Assembly (NCBI GenBank): GCA_022315425.1
Contig: JAIUPT010000042.1
Span: 1,860,001 to 1,924,000, forward strand
Direction of reading: 5' to 3'
DNA: 64,000 bases
From: Pseudevernia furfuracea
Taxonomy: Eukaryota > Ascomycota > Lecanoromycetes > Lecanorales > Parmeliaceae
Each line of letters begins with the position of its first letter. The stretch's first letter is position 1. A program made the translations under genes and the position numbers. Shown piece after piece: positions 46,684 through 58,360 of the stretch. Under the pieces are notes generated by a model. It saw only the letters and a list, made by a program, of their open reading frames with translations, was not told the origin of the DNA and ran no database searches.

Positions 46684-47852
46684 ATGAATATTGAAGGTTT
46701 CGCCCTTGTCACCGGCGCCGGGAGCGGCATAGGACGTGATTGCGCGTTCGCGTACTCGGCCGAAGGAGCCGCCGGCGTCGCCTTCGCCGACATCGACGAA
46801 GCGGCCGCTGAAGCCGCGGCGAAAGAGAGCGCGGCTTTCGCTGCGAACCCTGCTTACAGAGCTATACATGTGAGAGTGGATGTATCTGACGAGGCGAGTG
46901 TGGATGAGATGGTGAGGAGGACGGTGGAGGCGTTCGGGAGGGTCGATTATGGCGTCAACAGCGCCGGGGTGAGTGTACATTCTCTGCTCCAACGATCTTG
47001 TTGATCAAGAAGGCGCTGTCGGGGGAACGAAAGGGCGGCAGACGAAAGGGGGAAAGAGATGTGTTTTGTTCCGTCATTTTTGCGCTATAAACAACAGATG
47101 GCTAACTCGACATCGAACATGAACAGATAGGCGTGCAAGCCCCCGCCGATATCGCCAACGTGGACATTGCCGAGTTCACGCGCTTCTTCAACGTCAACGT
47201 CAAAGGCACCCTGCTCTGCACGCGCGCCTTGTCCAGGCAGATGCGGACCCAGACGCCCATCCACCTCTCCTCGCGACCCAAGCAGTCCACACCAGCGCAC
47301 AACCGCGGCCGTGAGTCCCCACCATCTCAATCATCACGAAAGCTCTCTTTCTCCCTCCCTCCCTCCCTTCTCCACCTCCCATCTTCCGCATCACCACCTT
47401 TCCCAAACCCGTCCGTCGGGACCCTCTCCCTCCCTCCCTCCACCCCACCCCACAGGCTAACTCCCTCCCCCCCTTCTTCCCCCCCAGGCGGCAGCATCAT
47501 CAACCTCGGCTCCTGCAACTCCTACGTCGCCACGCCCAACATCACGCAGTACACCGCGAGCAAGCACGCCGTCCTGGGCCTGACGCGCAACGCGGCCCTC
47601 GACAACGCCGCCCACGGCGTCCGCGTCAACTGCATCTGCCCCGCGTGGGTCGAGACGCCCATGGTCGAGGCCGCCGTCCGCGGGGACCCGGCGCTCGCGG
47701 GCGTCATGGCGCGCGTGGTGCCCATGGGCCGCATCGCGCGCCGGGAGGAGGTCAGCGACGTCGTGCTCTTCCTGAGCGGGCCGCGGGCGAGCTTCGTCAC
47801 CGGGGCCGGGTGGCTCGTCGACGGGGGGGCGACGTTGATGATGCAGACTTGA
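46684..47852 (+). CDS. Classical short-chain dehydrogenase/reductase (cluster SDR2)
   Basis: Three exons: 46684-46968, 47127-47310 and 47488-47852; 277 aa. Cofactor loop T10-G-A-G-S-G-I-G17. NSAG at 92-95 replaces the usual NNAG. The catalytic triad is Ser165, Tyr178 and Lys182 (YTASK). PAWVETPMV and the C-terminal FVTGAGWLVDGG are standard for FabG-like classical SDRs. Exon 3 is very GC-rich. Intron 2 is 177 nt, a multiple of three, pyrimidine-rich and without an in-frame stop. If retained, it would add a 59-residue Pro/Ser insert between the Rossmann strand region and the active-site Ser. The gene likely oxidises or reduces an intermediate of the PKS pathway. Confidence 0.87.
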
Positions 47853-48741
47853 TTGTTTTTCGGTGCGGGGAGATAGGGAGGGAGGGAGGGGAGGGGATGG
47901 GAAGGGATGGATGGGGGTTGTTTTATTCGATCCGGCGAGGCTATAGATTTGGCCAGGGGGCGGTGTGTGAGTCTGTTTTCTGAATACCGATCGCTGTGTA
48001 ACGCATCTCTGGGTTTTCTCCCTTGGTCAATGGCGTGGAGAGTAGGAGATGAGCGTAGCGGTTGCGTTTCGCGGGTGGATACCCCCCCCCCAATGTTAAC
48101 GGATACACTCGTTGAGGAATACATTTCCTCGTGATGCCTTTGTTTTTATTTTCTGTGCGTATTACGTTACGGTTCATGGGAAATTGAATGCAGTTGCTTA
48201 TCTTTCTGCCACTGTACATGATTTTTATATTTCCTTTTGCTACCTTGCCTCCTTGGCTCTCATGCTATTGTCAGTGGTTAAGGCCTCGTTTTTTTTTTTT
48301 TTTTTGACAGCTTATCCTTTGTACAATAAGTATTACATCGCTATCGCTTGTTCTCGCGGTCGTATCGATTCCGTACTTGATGGTTTCGTCAAGTCTCTAC
48401 AATCAGGATTGAGATCTTGAACGGCCACATGGTATTGAGTTAACTTTTACTGTTATAAAAAGCTATAAAACAACACTGGTTTCTGCTCCAGTATCACTTC
48501 GTCAACGTGTAGCATGTCAAGTCTTTCGATCAATGTATCATGAGCGTAGCAGGGCGGCCTCGTCCGAGTTTTGCCTGTTGGCTGGATAGCGAAAAGTCGG
48601 TTCTGCGTCTTAATTCTAGGTACGTAAGGTAGTGACGGACGCGTGATCCTATAGTAGCACTACCACATGTAGAGAAACGAGTATCGCGTAATCGGACGAA
48701 GGAATTGGCCAGTGACCAGACTCCCCTCTCACAAAGCCCAC
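47853..48741. other. Convergent intergenic region SDR2 / P450
   Basis: Contains G-rich GGGA repeats (about 47872-47912) directly after the SDR2 stop and a T18 run at about 48288-48305. A short open frame at 48112-48420 has no support. No gene seen. Confidence 0.45.
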
Positions 48742-50615
48742 TTACGCCTTTCCCGGCGACAGACTACGTCTTTCCTTGATCCGCAACCACTGGTCCCAAT
48801 AGATGGAGATGGCCCAATTCTCATGTCTCCACGGCCGGCTGGGGTCAACACTCTCAATCTCAAAATCCCGAAAAAGCTACAAGGAAGAAAACCACCGACC
48901 ACAGTCAGCCAATACTCGCTCCAAAATGGCCGGGTGGCAAACGATAAAGACTGCAACTGACCTGCAAGCACAACTTCTGCGTCTCCAACTGCGCAATGTT
49001 CTTCCCCAGGCACGTCCTAGTCCCATACCCGAAGGTCATTATATACTTATCCATCTCCCTGGCCCTCTGCTCGCTGCCCAGCCACCTTTCGGGACGGAAG
49101 ACGTGCGCGTCCTCGCCGAAAACAGCGGTGTCGCGATGGACGACATAAGGATTGGCGGCGATCTCCGTCTTCTCCGGTATCCACCGCCCATTCAAATTCA
49201 ACCCGCCTTTGGAAACATACCTAGGCATGATCATGGGGGTGGAAGGAAAGAATCTCAACGTCTCCTTGATACAAGCTATGAAGTATGGCATCTCGTTGGT
49301 CTGATCGAACGTCGCAACGGGCGAGGAGAGTTTGCCCTGCTGTTCGAAAGTGTCGATTTCACGCCTGAGGTTACTGTAGATGCGAGAGTCTTGACAGATG
49401 CTGTTGACAAAGGGACAGATGAAGGCAGAGGTTGTATCCGCGGCCGCGACCATGAGGATGAAGCATTCTGATCTTATCTCCTCGATCGTGATGAGGGAGC
49501 CGTCTGCGTTTTTGGCTTTTAAAAGACTTGGAGGACGGTCTGTAAGTAGCCCACGCTCTGGAATATGGCAAGTACTCACTTTGAAAGGAAGTCATCGTGA
49601 CCTTCTGTTGTCCGATTCTCCAAGCGGTCATCCAACATATCATCACGGTACTAGGAGCTTCTTTAGTAGCACCGAACCCCCTTCCACAACCGAAGGCTTT
49701 CCGAAACGCACCTTCATAATCGTTCCCGTGCCGGTATTATCCCCAGCCCTCGGCATCAAGAAACGCTTAAACAGCGGATTCTTCAGGATAGGATTCATGA
49801 GCCAGGGCAAAGCGGCCACGAAGCCCGCCATGGGCGCCATATTATGAAAACTCTGAATCAATCCCCCAACATCCTTTTCGTGCTTGATGAAGCCAATCGG
49901 GGCCCCGAAACTAAGCTCCGTCACGAGGTCGTACACGAACCACCGCGCCCAGCACGCAAAATCCAACTCCTTACCCGTCTGCGCGAATTTGGTCCGGAAG
50001 ACACGACACAGCTCGGCAATCTGCCCGTCGACCTTGCCCTCGAAGCGGCGCAAGTTGGTCATGGAGAATGAGGGCGCGATACGCTTTCGGTTGGCGGCGT
50101 GGACTTCGTGCGTGATGGTTTGGAAAATGGACGGGATCTCCCCCAAGATGCCGGTGCTGTAGAAATCGGTCTTGTTGACGCGGCGGTGGTACACCTCTGG
50201 GAGCAGCTTGGGGTCGTCAAAGGCGAGGAGGTTTGGCGCTACGCGCACGATGGGTCCTGATCATGCGGCAAGGATTAGCCCCCTTGTCCTGTCAGGGTGA
50301 GTGTCGGTATCGATGATGGGGAAGAGTGGATAACGCAATGCGTTGCTGACCGTATTTTTTGTGTAAATCTATCCCCCGCGTGTGAGCGTCCTTCTTCGAG
50401 ACTATGAAGAGTTTGTAGAAATCCGTCAAGCTGCCCCAGAAGGGGCCGGGGAAGTTCCGTAAAGGGTGTAAGTAGCGATTGTAGAAGCCGCGCAGGAAGA
50501 TGAGTGCGAGGATCGTGGCCAGCGTGGCGACGACATAGTTGTGCTCTACGAGGCCGAGAAGGACGAATGGGAAGGATACGAGCTTTGAGAAGCTGGGAAG
50601 AGGCTTTGTCGTCAT
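48742..50615 (-). CDS. Cytochrome P450 monooxygenase (cluster)
   Basis: Five exons: 50615-50351, 50256-49712, 49650-49580, 49526-48962 and 48876-48742; 526 aa. A hydrophobic N-terminal anchor (about 25-45) is followed by the Pro-rich hinge HPLRNFPGP. I-helix AAADTT at 321-326, ExxR at 382-385 (KETLR), FRPERW in the PERF region, and the haem loop FGYGTRTCLG with Cys466. The last exon restores the normal P450 C-terminus ending RRSLSPGKA. It is an ER-bound haem monooxygenase. In the flavoglaucin-type pathway the P450 hydroxylates the aromatic ring to a hydroquinone, so a similar step is plausible here. The exon 3/4 junction uses a CCAAG acceptor and is the least certain splice. Confidence 0.9.
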
Positions 50616-51404
50616 AGTGGCGACGATATGTGGGGAGATGAATCCAAAAAGTCGAAAGCTTGAGCGGTAGGAGCAAGTTGATCCAAGCCTGATAATGTTC
50701 AGACAGGTTTGCCTATATGTGTTTCAAAAGAAAGTGATGCTCTCGAGGCAGCGCAAGAGAGCAAATGATCAACGATGAACCCATCCGTTCAATCGAGCTC
50801 GCTGCTCGAAAGAGAACGGATTACCTTATCAGGTAATGTTCAATGGAGTCCCCCTTCCGGCCGTAGCATTTCCTTTCCGGGGTTGTGATGATGGACAAGG
50901 AAGACCTCAACGTAGGCATGTAATGCATGGCGGTCTAGGAGCCAATCAGCATCGCCATCTGCTCTGCCTAATCGAGACAACCCGAAATCCTTTATGCACC
51001 GGAACCACCATTCCTACACCTTTGTGGGGTAGTGAATCTCTCCGCTGCTCTCGGATGACCAAAAATGAAAACATCTGTGTGATGGAATGAATGGAACAAC
51101 GCTTATGAACTGGTGCCTCGTCGGAGGCATCATCGGAGGCATAGCATCATAGCTTCTCCCTTCAAGACATCCGCTTTCACTCTGTTTCTCATTTCCAAAA
51201 GAATACCTTGTCAGTTTTTGGTGCGTATAAGACTACGCACATGCTCTGTAGGATATTGTTTATATCGTTTTCATGAAATTGCAGGGCGAAAACTTGTCAA
51301 TCTCATCATCCCACCACATGCATATGCTCACGACCTTCCCTTGTTTTATCTAACAATCAACTACCAAAACCATTAACTCTACTCTAGTCCTTCAAACCGA
51401 CACA
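50616..51404. promoter_or_regulatory. Divergent promoter, P450 / cupin
   Basis: 789 bp. A perfect AflR-type palindrome TCG(CTGCT)CGA lies at 50799-50809, 184 bp from the P450 ATG. CCTTCCGG is at 50853-50860 and TTTCCGG near 50874. A 12-bp tandem pair (C(G/A)TCGGAGGCAT) is at 51119-51142, and its first copy forms a GCCTC-GTCG-GAGGC inverted repeat with the sequence before it. These are candidates for the cluster Zn2Cys6 protein. Confidence 0.5.
50799..50809. promoter_or_regulatory. Candidate AflR-type binding site TCGN5CGA
   Basis: Exact match to the TCG(N5)CGA consensus bound by AflR. The cluster encodes a protein with an AflR-like region at 54086-55799. One match in about 0.8 kb could be chance (about 0.2 expected). 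Confidence 0.35.
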
Positions 51405-52063
51405 ATGGCCTCCCTCCAAGACGGAAGCGGGCCTATCACCCAGTTCCCCGCCTCCGACCTCCGCTCCAGTCAACGCTTCATAACATCGCACAACGCCGCC
51501 GGCGATGGCATATTCGTAACTACCGACTCGGGCGACCACCACCGCGTGATGGTAAATGGCAAGGGCGCAGCCAACATAATCTACAGCACCCAAGGCAACC
51601 CCGTAGACGTGACTGGTGAAATCGATATCGCTCTGGCGGCGAAGAACGAGGTACGTTTTTTTTTTGATATTTTCTCACATCCAGTGGGTCTACCCTCGGT
51701 CCACAAGACTGACACTTCGTCGCTACCGCTCAGCCGGGCCTACACATCCACAACGGCAGCGTGGCGCGCATGATCGATTTCGCGCCCGGGGTGGAGTCGC
51801 CCATGCATCGGGCCATGTCTGTTGATTACGGCGTGGTCATTGAAGGCGAGTTCGAGTTGACGCTGTCGAGTGGCGAGTCGCGGATTATGAAACCCGGCGA
51901 CGTGAGTGTGAACCGGGCGACGATGCACAAGTGGCGGAATTGTGATGATGAGCGTTCGGGACGGATGTTGTTTATCTTGTTGGATTGTAAGCCTTTTGAG
52001 GTCAACGGCAAGATGGTTCAGCAGGAATTGGGCGATTTGGCGGGCGAGTATGCGGAGGATTGA
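51405..52063 (+). CDS. Cupin-fold protein (cluster)
   Basis: Two exons: 51405-51650 and 51734-52063; 191 aa. The C-terminal half is a cupin barrel: SPMHRAMSVDYGVVIEGEFEL (core MHRxxSxDYGxVxEGE), GDVSVNRATMHKWRN and MLFILLD. The second His of the classical HxH motif is absent; one His in MHR and one in MHKWRN remain, as in the cupins found in fungal HR-PKS clusters. Such cupins are required in salicylaldehyde pathways (FogC- and VirC-type), where their exact chemistry, aromatisation or isomerisation, is not fully settled. The gene is divergent from the P450. The first 80 residues have no clear domain. Confidence 0.85.
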
Positions 52064-54085
52064 CGTTATTATTAAATCGATGCTCTGGCCTGGCGCAACA
52101 CTCGTGCTAGATCTAGGTAGGTAGATCTTGACGAACTGTTCAGCGATTCCAAAAGTCCTAGTTCGAATGATATACAGGATTTGTTTGATGCCCACACGAT
52201 AAGGAAACACTGCGACTTTCTGGATCGGTAGAGGACATATGGGATCCCCTCCTTATGCCGGAAAGCGAGTACTCCCCTTTCGATATTGCTTGCTGCCATT
52301 GTATAAAAAAATTGTGTGACATCTTTTCTACTTTTAGTCTCAACTCTCGCAGTTCAACGTCTTTCGTAATTCGTATATTCCCACTCGGTCATTGACTCGT
52401 ACCAATCTTTGGAATCAAAAGTTGGATCAATCGTTCGAATGCCGTACTGAGAAGTTGCTCGCGTTGAGGATTTTTAGGGCTAAAAGTTGTGGGGCTGTCA
52501 GGGTTAGGGAACAATTTTCTTATGAGGCTGTATGGTCAACGGGACCTGATACGTGTACCCCCACCCCCTCAACGCATCCGAATAAAATTTCCGAACCGAT
52601 CAGGTGAGACGGAGTCTTACGTGTTTAAAAGACCGTGCGTGATCTTGCTGCCTATACTTCTACACTCTTCCGATACGTTAAATCTTGACAAATGATTGAA
52701 ACAAGACATAGGCAAACGCTAAATAAAAGAATTCTGTTGAGCGGAACACAGTGCTTATGTGTCAGATCTGACACATCATATCCGAAAGTTCTACCAGGGG
52801 GTCAATGTACCAGAAGGAGGGGTACACGTACGGAGTCTGGATCCTTTGTTTAGATACATGGGTAAAGATGGTAGGAGTACGGGCATTGCTCCCCTCGCTC
52901 CTTTCTCCACCCTTTCGCTCTTGGCGCAACATTCGCAATAATGGGAGCTATACATCTTCTTGCTTCAATTTCAGTAGATTGCTGTTATGTTATATCCGTA
53001 GAATACCTTAGCCACAGGACCACTGAGACAGAAATAAGCGAGGAAATGCTACTTTATTCGAGGAAGGAAGAGGCGTGCTTACGATAGCACCATTACTACG
53101 TACATTGGCCCTGCATATTTGCATATTTTAGACTTGGCATCTGAGGCAGCCTCCTCAAAGGTACATACGGAGTGTCATGCTTCTTTGACACTTCTTGATC
53201 ATAATTCACAGGTGAGCACAGTCAGATCTTGTGAGAGCCTTATCTAACATCTCGATGACCAAGTCCTTAAACTTCTTCTCGCTACATCTGCCCATCTCGG
53301 CCATCGGCCGGGAGGTTGAATGCAAGTGTAAGGTATCGTGTCATTCTCAAGCGTCACGTATCTTTCGGCATATCTCGATTCAGATCGGAAGAAGAAGAAT
53401 AGGTAATCTAGACAGATATTCCAAGATATAACTCCCATTTCTGCACGCCTTATCCTACACTCACCGCTCCTCATCCTATGCTCACCGCTTCTTCCTCACT
53501 TGCCAACTAAGGAAACTTCAAGTATCACTTCGGCTAGCCTTGCTGTAGCAGGCTTTCATCCACCGGCCGCATATTCGCCACCCATCTATACACGTGATTC
53601 CTCCATGCTGCTGAGGTTCACTACCCTCTACTCTCTACCATCGAACGTCCCAGTAATGACAGCGGCTACTGCAAGCAAGCAAACATTGGCTACCGAAAGT
53701 GAGCAGTTGACGCTGTCAATGCTTATGGACTATGGTGGAGAGGCTTTCAGTCCTTCCAGCACGGGACTTGGTCGGCTTATCCGCCGTGAGTCTTCTCCTT
53801 GCGTCAGGTATCAGCACCTTGTTTTTCGAACAAGACTCTGGCATTAGCGTGAGACAATTAATTACCTACATCAGTATGATAACGGTTCGGGCAAAATCGC
53901 GTAGCGTAGGCCGCATGGTCGAGTAGCGTGTGAACCATGAACTCAAGCTGTCCACCATTGTCAGCTTTGTTGTTGGACATTTCGATTGCTTCTGATAAGA
54001 AGATTGGTATTATTCTCTACCACAAACTGAACCTTTACTAAACACTCATCCATGGCAGTGACAACTGTGGGCGATTTGGTTTACC
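52064..54085. other. Intergenic between cupin and regulator
   Basis: Two kilobases with no recognisable gene. A frame near 53500-53847 contains a Thr/Ser-rich stretch but no domain I can name, and no convincing exon partners. It may be a small gene, but I cannot support it. Confidence 0.35.
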
Positions 54086-55799
54086 ATGTTCGGCACGCTT
54101 AAGTATAATGGGATTAGCGGCGACCCGTATCGGATTGAGAGGACTAAACCTCCATTTCACACCGAAGACGTTAGTAAGAATCAGACTAACGCATGCAAAA
54201 CGTGCCGCGAGAAGAAGGTGCGAGACCGTTCCTGGCTCACTACACAACCCCTTTCGTTACTTGCGGCCTATCTTGTATAGCAGCCATTCAGATGCATCTC
54301 TTTACTTCGACCAGATCGCTGACACTCTACAACGATAGCTAAAATGTACTGGGGAAAAGACGGGATGTCGCCGTTGTCGTACCAAAGATTCCCAATGCAT
54401 ATACCTTGAGCCAGGGGAGTCCAAGAACGGGCACTCCCGCAAAGCAAGCACGACAGCTGTCTCTAAGCGTCTCTACAAACCAAATCGAGTCTCGCTCCCC
54501 GTCAATGTCAACACAGGCGGAGCCGTGACATCTGGGCAGCAAAGGGCAAATTTTGGACAGAATGACCAGAGAGGAACGGGCCCTAGTTCACAACTTGGGA
54601 GCGGGCCTGGCACCTTGTCTAATTCTAGCGAAGGAAATGCAAGCCCCAGAAGTCGACAGTCAACCTCCGCTTCAAGCCAAACTCTTGAAAATATGAGTGG
54701 ACTTACCGGTGATATGGATACGGAAATTTTTGACTTTGGAGAATTGAACGGCACCGAAGCAAACAACGACAATTCCCCAATGCCTCTTGGTTTCGAGTTC
54801 GACCTTGCTAGCCTACGCAATGGCTTCGATCCTTCGAAGTTGCTGCATGAGGATCCCTGGATAGACGATCTTCCCAATCACTGTGAGTGGTCAATGATAG
54901 CCGCAGCAGCTCAGCCCTAACTGATCTTGTTAGCACAAAGCAACCAACTAGACGCATCTATGGCTGACTGGTCTTCATCGCTTCAAAACAAGCCACCCCA
55001 CCCCTTCGCATTCCAGATACCACAATCAGCACGCACGCCCACCCGGCAAGGCTCCCCTGACAATATGTTCAATCCGCCATCGCGCTCCTCGACCTCAAGC
55101 TCCAACGCCGACAGCCATAGCAACAGCGAGTTTACATGCGCCCCTGCGCTGGCAGGCCAAACATGCTCATGCATCCCCACCGCACTCAAGATCGATGAAC
55201 AGCTCAAAGTCTACACAAGTTCCAAAGGCGGTCGGTCCATGACTGGTTCAGGCACAGTGCGCAAATTAGACGAAGATCTCCACCACTGGAAACAAGCCAT
55301 CGTGCGCTGCTCCGACATGCTCGATTGCAAATCCTGCAACGGCCAATCCTCGGTCATGATGCTCGTCCTGTCCATCTGCGAGAAAATACTCGAGAGTATT
55401 GGCCAGCTCTCCGCGGCTTTCCTCGCCTCGGGCTCCTCTCTCCTTACCTCTCGCCGGCCCTCTTCCGCCGCTAGTTCTGGAAGTCGATACAACAGCCTTT
55501 CTATGATTAGCAACAGCGGTGACGCCAACATGTTCGACTCTACCGCATCGGGCGATGAGGCTGGGAAGGGGACCCCGCGGAAAATCTTCGCTAACGCTAT
55601 ACTGGATATCGAGGACGAGGTCAGTATCGTCAAGGTACTCGTCATGGCTCGTATGAAGAACCTTGGTGACCTACTGTCTCGCTTGGAGAAGTTGATTAAT
55701 TTCAATCGGTGGAGTGGGCATGGGAATGTTTTGGAGAATATCCGGTCGGATTATCGCCGGACTGCAGGCGCGATTAGTAACATGGAGGTGCAGCAGTAG
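54086..55799 (+). CDS. Zn2Cys6 transcription factor with AflR-like region
   Basis: Three exons: 54086-54217, 54339-54882 and 54934-55799; 513 aa. Joining exons 1 and 2 builds a binuclear zinc cluster CX2CX6CX6CX2CX6C (ACKTCREKKLKC then TGEKTGCRRCRTKDSQC), split by the 121-nt first intron. The middle is Ser/Gln/Asn-rich with an acidic segment (DMDTEIFDFGELNG) suited to activation. The C-terminal half (about 250-480) carries CSCIPTALKIDEQLKVYTSS and DCKSCNGQSSVMMLVLSICEKIL, similar to the aflatoxin regulatory protein domain family. It lies 2 kb past the cupin gene in the same direction and is the best candidate for the pathway-specific regulator of the PKS cluster. Target genes are not shown by the sequence. 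Confidence 0.87.
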
Positions 55800-57595
55800 G
55801 AGGGTGGGGACAGTGGTCACATTCGTGGGGGTCGAGCGGTTGACGATCTCGCGGTGATGATTATAGGTCGAGCTGCTTTCTTCTGTGCATATTTTGATGA
55901 AAAAGTTTTATATCTATACGACGTATACCAGATTATTCTTCCAACTTGATGAAACCAAGAAAGGAATTATTTTTATGTACATCAATTGAGATGTATTTGT
56001 CTGGATTGTCTCTCTTTTTACCTTCTTTCTAGACGATACTACTATATGTATAGCCATAGCCATAGCCATAGCCATAACCCTAGCCTCGCTAGGCCTAACC
56101 CACTCACCGTATCTCCACCACCAAGGCCTGGAAAGTGTGTGGTAAACAAGGGCAGGAATCGGACACCGAGTCACACAGGCTGAGTTGACGATAGTTGAAA
56201 AGTTTAGAGAAACGAACACGGAACACCCGAACCCGGTTGAGGTGCGGCCCGTCGTCCTTCCCGCTGTGGTGTTTTTTTTACACACGTAATTAATGATGCT
56301 TTCAAATCCAGTACTAGTGACTTCTGTCAGCACGCCCGCGCGGAGGAGGGGGGTTACTTTTACTGATACCAAGGGTTAGTGGGTACTAGCACGCAACTGT
56401 AAGGTAGGTCAGGTACTCATTACATAGACTTTGGGGGGCCCGCGGCGGGAAACCTTTCTTTTCTTTTCCCTTCAATCAAAGCACGCCGAATCTTTTTTCG
56501 AAAAACTTTCGCGGATTTCGATTCCCCCCTTTTTTTTCCGTGATTGGAGATTTTGAAGAAAGACGCAGGACTTCGGTCACTACTGCCTCTGGGCAATAAT
56601 TCCACAGCAAGCCTCGTCTACTACGCGGGAAAGTGGCGATCTTCCTTGCGCCCCGTATCACATAAGCTCGGACGGGATCCTCCTCCTTTTTGTTGTTCGC
56701 GCGGGGGTGAAGAAGGGCGCGGCACTCGCCCGAGGCCGAGACGTGGGGGGTTGCGGCCGGGGGGCAAGGGGGAACGTCGATGCGGGGAGAGCGGAGAGGG
56801 GTGTGGGTAGTTAGGTAGGCAGAGCATGTAACTCGTACGAATCAGAAAGGTTGGTGAAGTTCTTTCTGCAGTCTGTGGAAAAGAAGAGGGTGGAATCTCG
56901 GTTTTGGCTAGGTATCAGCGCACTCCTTTTTCTCTGTGCAAGAAATCTGCATCTTTGGTATTCACATCAAGCATCACGGTACGTAAATCGTGGTTTTATC
57001 AAGTTACGGTGATGATTGAGGTGCACGTCTGATTTCCTATAATTAACTTAGGCATCTTATGGATCTTCTTTGGTATTTCGGCAGCACTGGAATCGCAGGG
57101 ATAGAGAGACTATTTTCGTATATAGATATCTTTATAATTCGACTCATGCCTTTTATCTGCGGAGTTGACAATTCGAGACGGAAGCGCTGCGCCAAGAATC
57201 TAAAGTAATAAAGTAGGGTTTTGCATATGCTAAACAACAAGCGCAGCCGCCGACACATCAAATGATCACGGCGAATCAATCCCCATGAAACATGCAACTA
57301 CAAACACCGATGTGTGTGAATAGAAATCCTCAAATGAAGTCTCTCTCATTGCACACTCATGAAACGAAGAACATAACTATATTTAGGTATTTGAAAAAAG
57401 GGCGTCAGAATAGTCAAAGATCCTCAACCGCTGTCTCCTCTTTCTTTGTCCACTAATATATTCGGACAATGGCCATCGTCTGCTTGACACTCGTCTGTTC
57501 AAAGTACTACATAAGGTAACACTCAGTCTTTGCGTTCCTTTTCCAACCATCAATAGTCGCTACTTCCCAACCCTACACCCAACACATCGGTAGCC
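55800..57595. other. Intergenic, no gene; CCATAG repeat
   Basis: A TAGCCA hexamer is repeated four to five times at about 56051-56078, followed by CCCTAGCC. A GC-rich block runs 56690-56810. I see no gene. Confidence 0.45.
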
Positions 57596-58360
57596 ATGCA
57601 TCTCCCACCCCTCTCCCTCATCCTCACCCCCCTCCTATCCACCCTCACAGCCGCCGTCCTCATCGTCGAAACCTCCACCTCAACCTACACCGCCGCCGCC
57701 ACCACCACCACCTCCCTTTCCTCTCCCTCCTCCAGCACCTCCTCCCCCAGCGGCCCCACGTCCACAGACCCCGCCTCGGCGCAATACACCTCCGACACCG
57801 CCTTCGCCTCCGCCATCCTCAACAGCACCAACACCTACCGCGCGCACTACAACGCCACCGCCCTCGCCTGGAACGCCTCCCTCGCCACCGCCGCCGCCGC
57901 CTGGGCCGCCCAGTGCCGCTTCGCCCACTCCGGCGGCGGGTTCGGCGAGAACCTGGCCGAGGGCTACGCCACCGCGGCCGATGCCGTCGCCGCCTGGGGC
58001 GACGAGGGCCGCCGGTACGACTTCGCGCGCCCCGGCTTCGGCGCCTCGACGGGGCATTTCTCGCAGCTGGTGTGGAAGGATACGGCGGGGGTGGGGTGCG
58101 GGCGGGCGGAGTGCGGGGGCCGGGGGGGCGTGCCGGGCTGGTTGGTCGTGTGCGAGTATTGGCCGGCGGGGAACGTGGAGGGGGAGTTTGGGGCGGAGGT
58201 GGGGAGGGAGGTGGGGAGGTTGGAGGGGGAGGGGACCGTGGCTGAGTTTGTCGCTCAGGTGGCTGCTAAGGTGAATGGAGGAGGGGGCAGGGAGGGAGGG
58301 TCGCGGTTGGGGTTGGGGTTGGTGGTGGGGTTGGGCGTGTGGGCGGCTTTGGGCATGTGA
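57596..58360 (+). CDS. Secreted CAP/PR-1-like protein, probably GPI-anchored
   Basis: Single exon, 254 aa. Signal peptide about 1-20, then a Ser/Thr/Pro-rich linker to about residue 60 (likely O-glycosylated). The CAP domain is at about 70-200: NSTNTYRAHYNATALAWN, CRFAHSGGGFGENLAEGY, GHFSQLVWKDTAGVGCG and VVCEYWPAGN are the four signature blocks, with the conserved Cys pairs. The C-terminus (GGGGREGGSRLGLGLVVGLGVWAALGM, split as a small-residue site plus hydrophobic tail) fits a GPI signal. Fungal CAP proteins bind sterols or lipids, or act at the cell surface during host contact. The coding strand is C-rich in the first half and G-rich in the second. Confidence 0.85.
   Translation: MHLPPLSLILTPLLSTLTAAVLIVETSTSTYTAAATTTTSLSSPSSSTSSPSGPTSTDPASAQYTSDTAFASAILNSTNTYRAHYNATALAWNASLATAAAAWAAQCRFAHSGGGFGENLAEGYATAADAVAAWGDEGRRYDFARPGFGASTGHFSQLVWKDTAGVGCGRAECGGRGGVPGWLVVCEYWPAGNVEGEFGAEVGREVGRLEGEGTVAEFVAQVAAKVNGGGGREGGSRLGLGLVVGLGVWAALGM

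Noticed and set aside
48112..48420. 102-codon frame with hydrophobic stretch after SDR2
   Set aside because: It spans a T18 run and lies in a convergent 3' region; no domain or splice support.
53500..53847. Possible extra cluster gene between the cupin and the regulator
   Set aside because: Open frame without a recognisable domain, and no exon partner that keeps phase; not enough to call.
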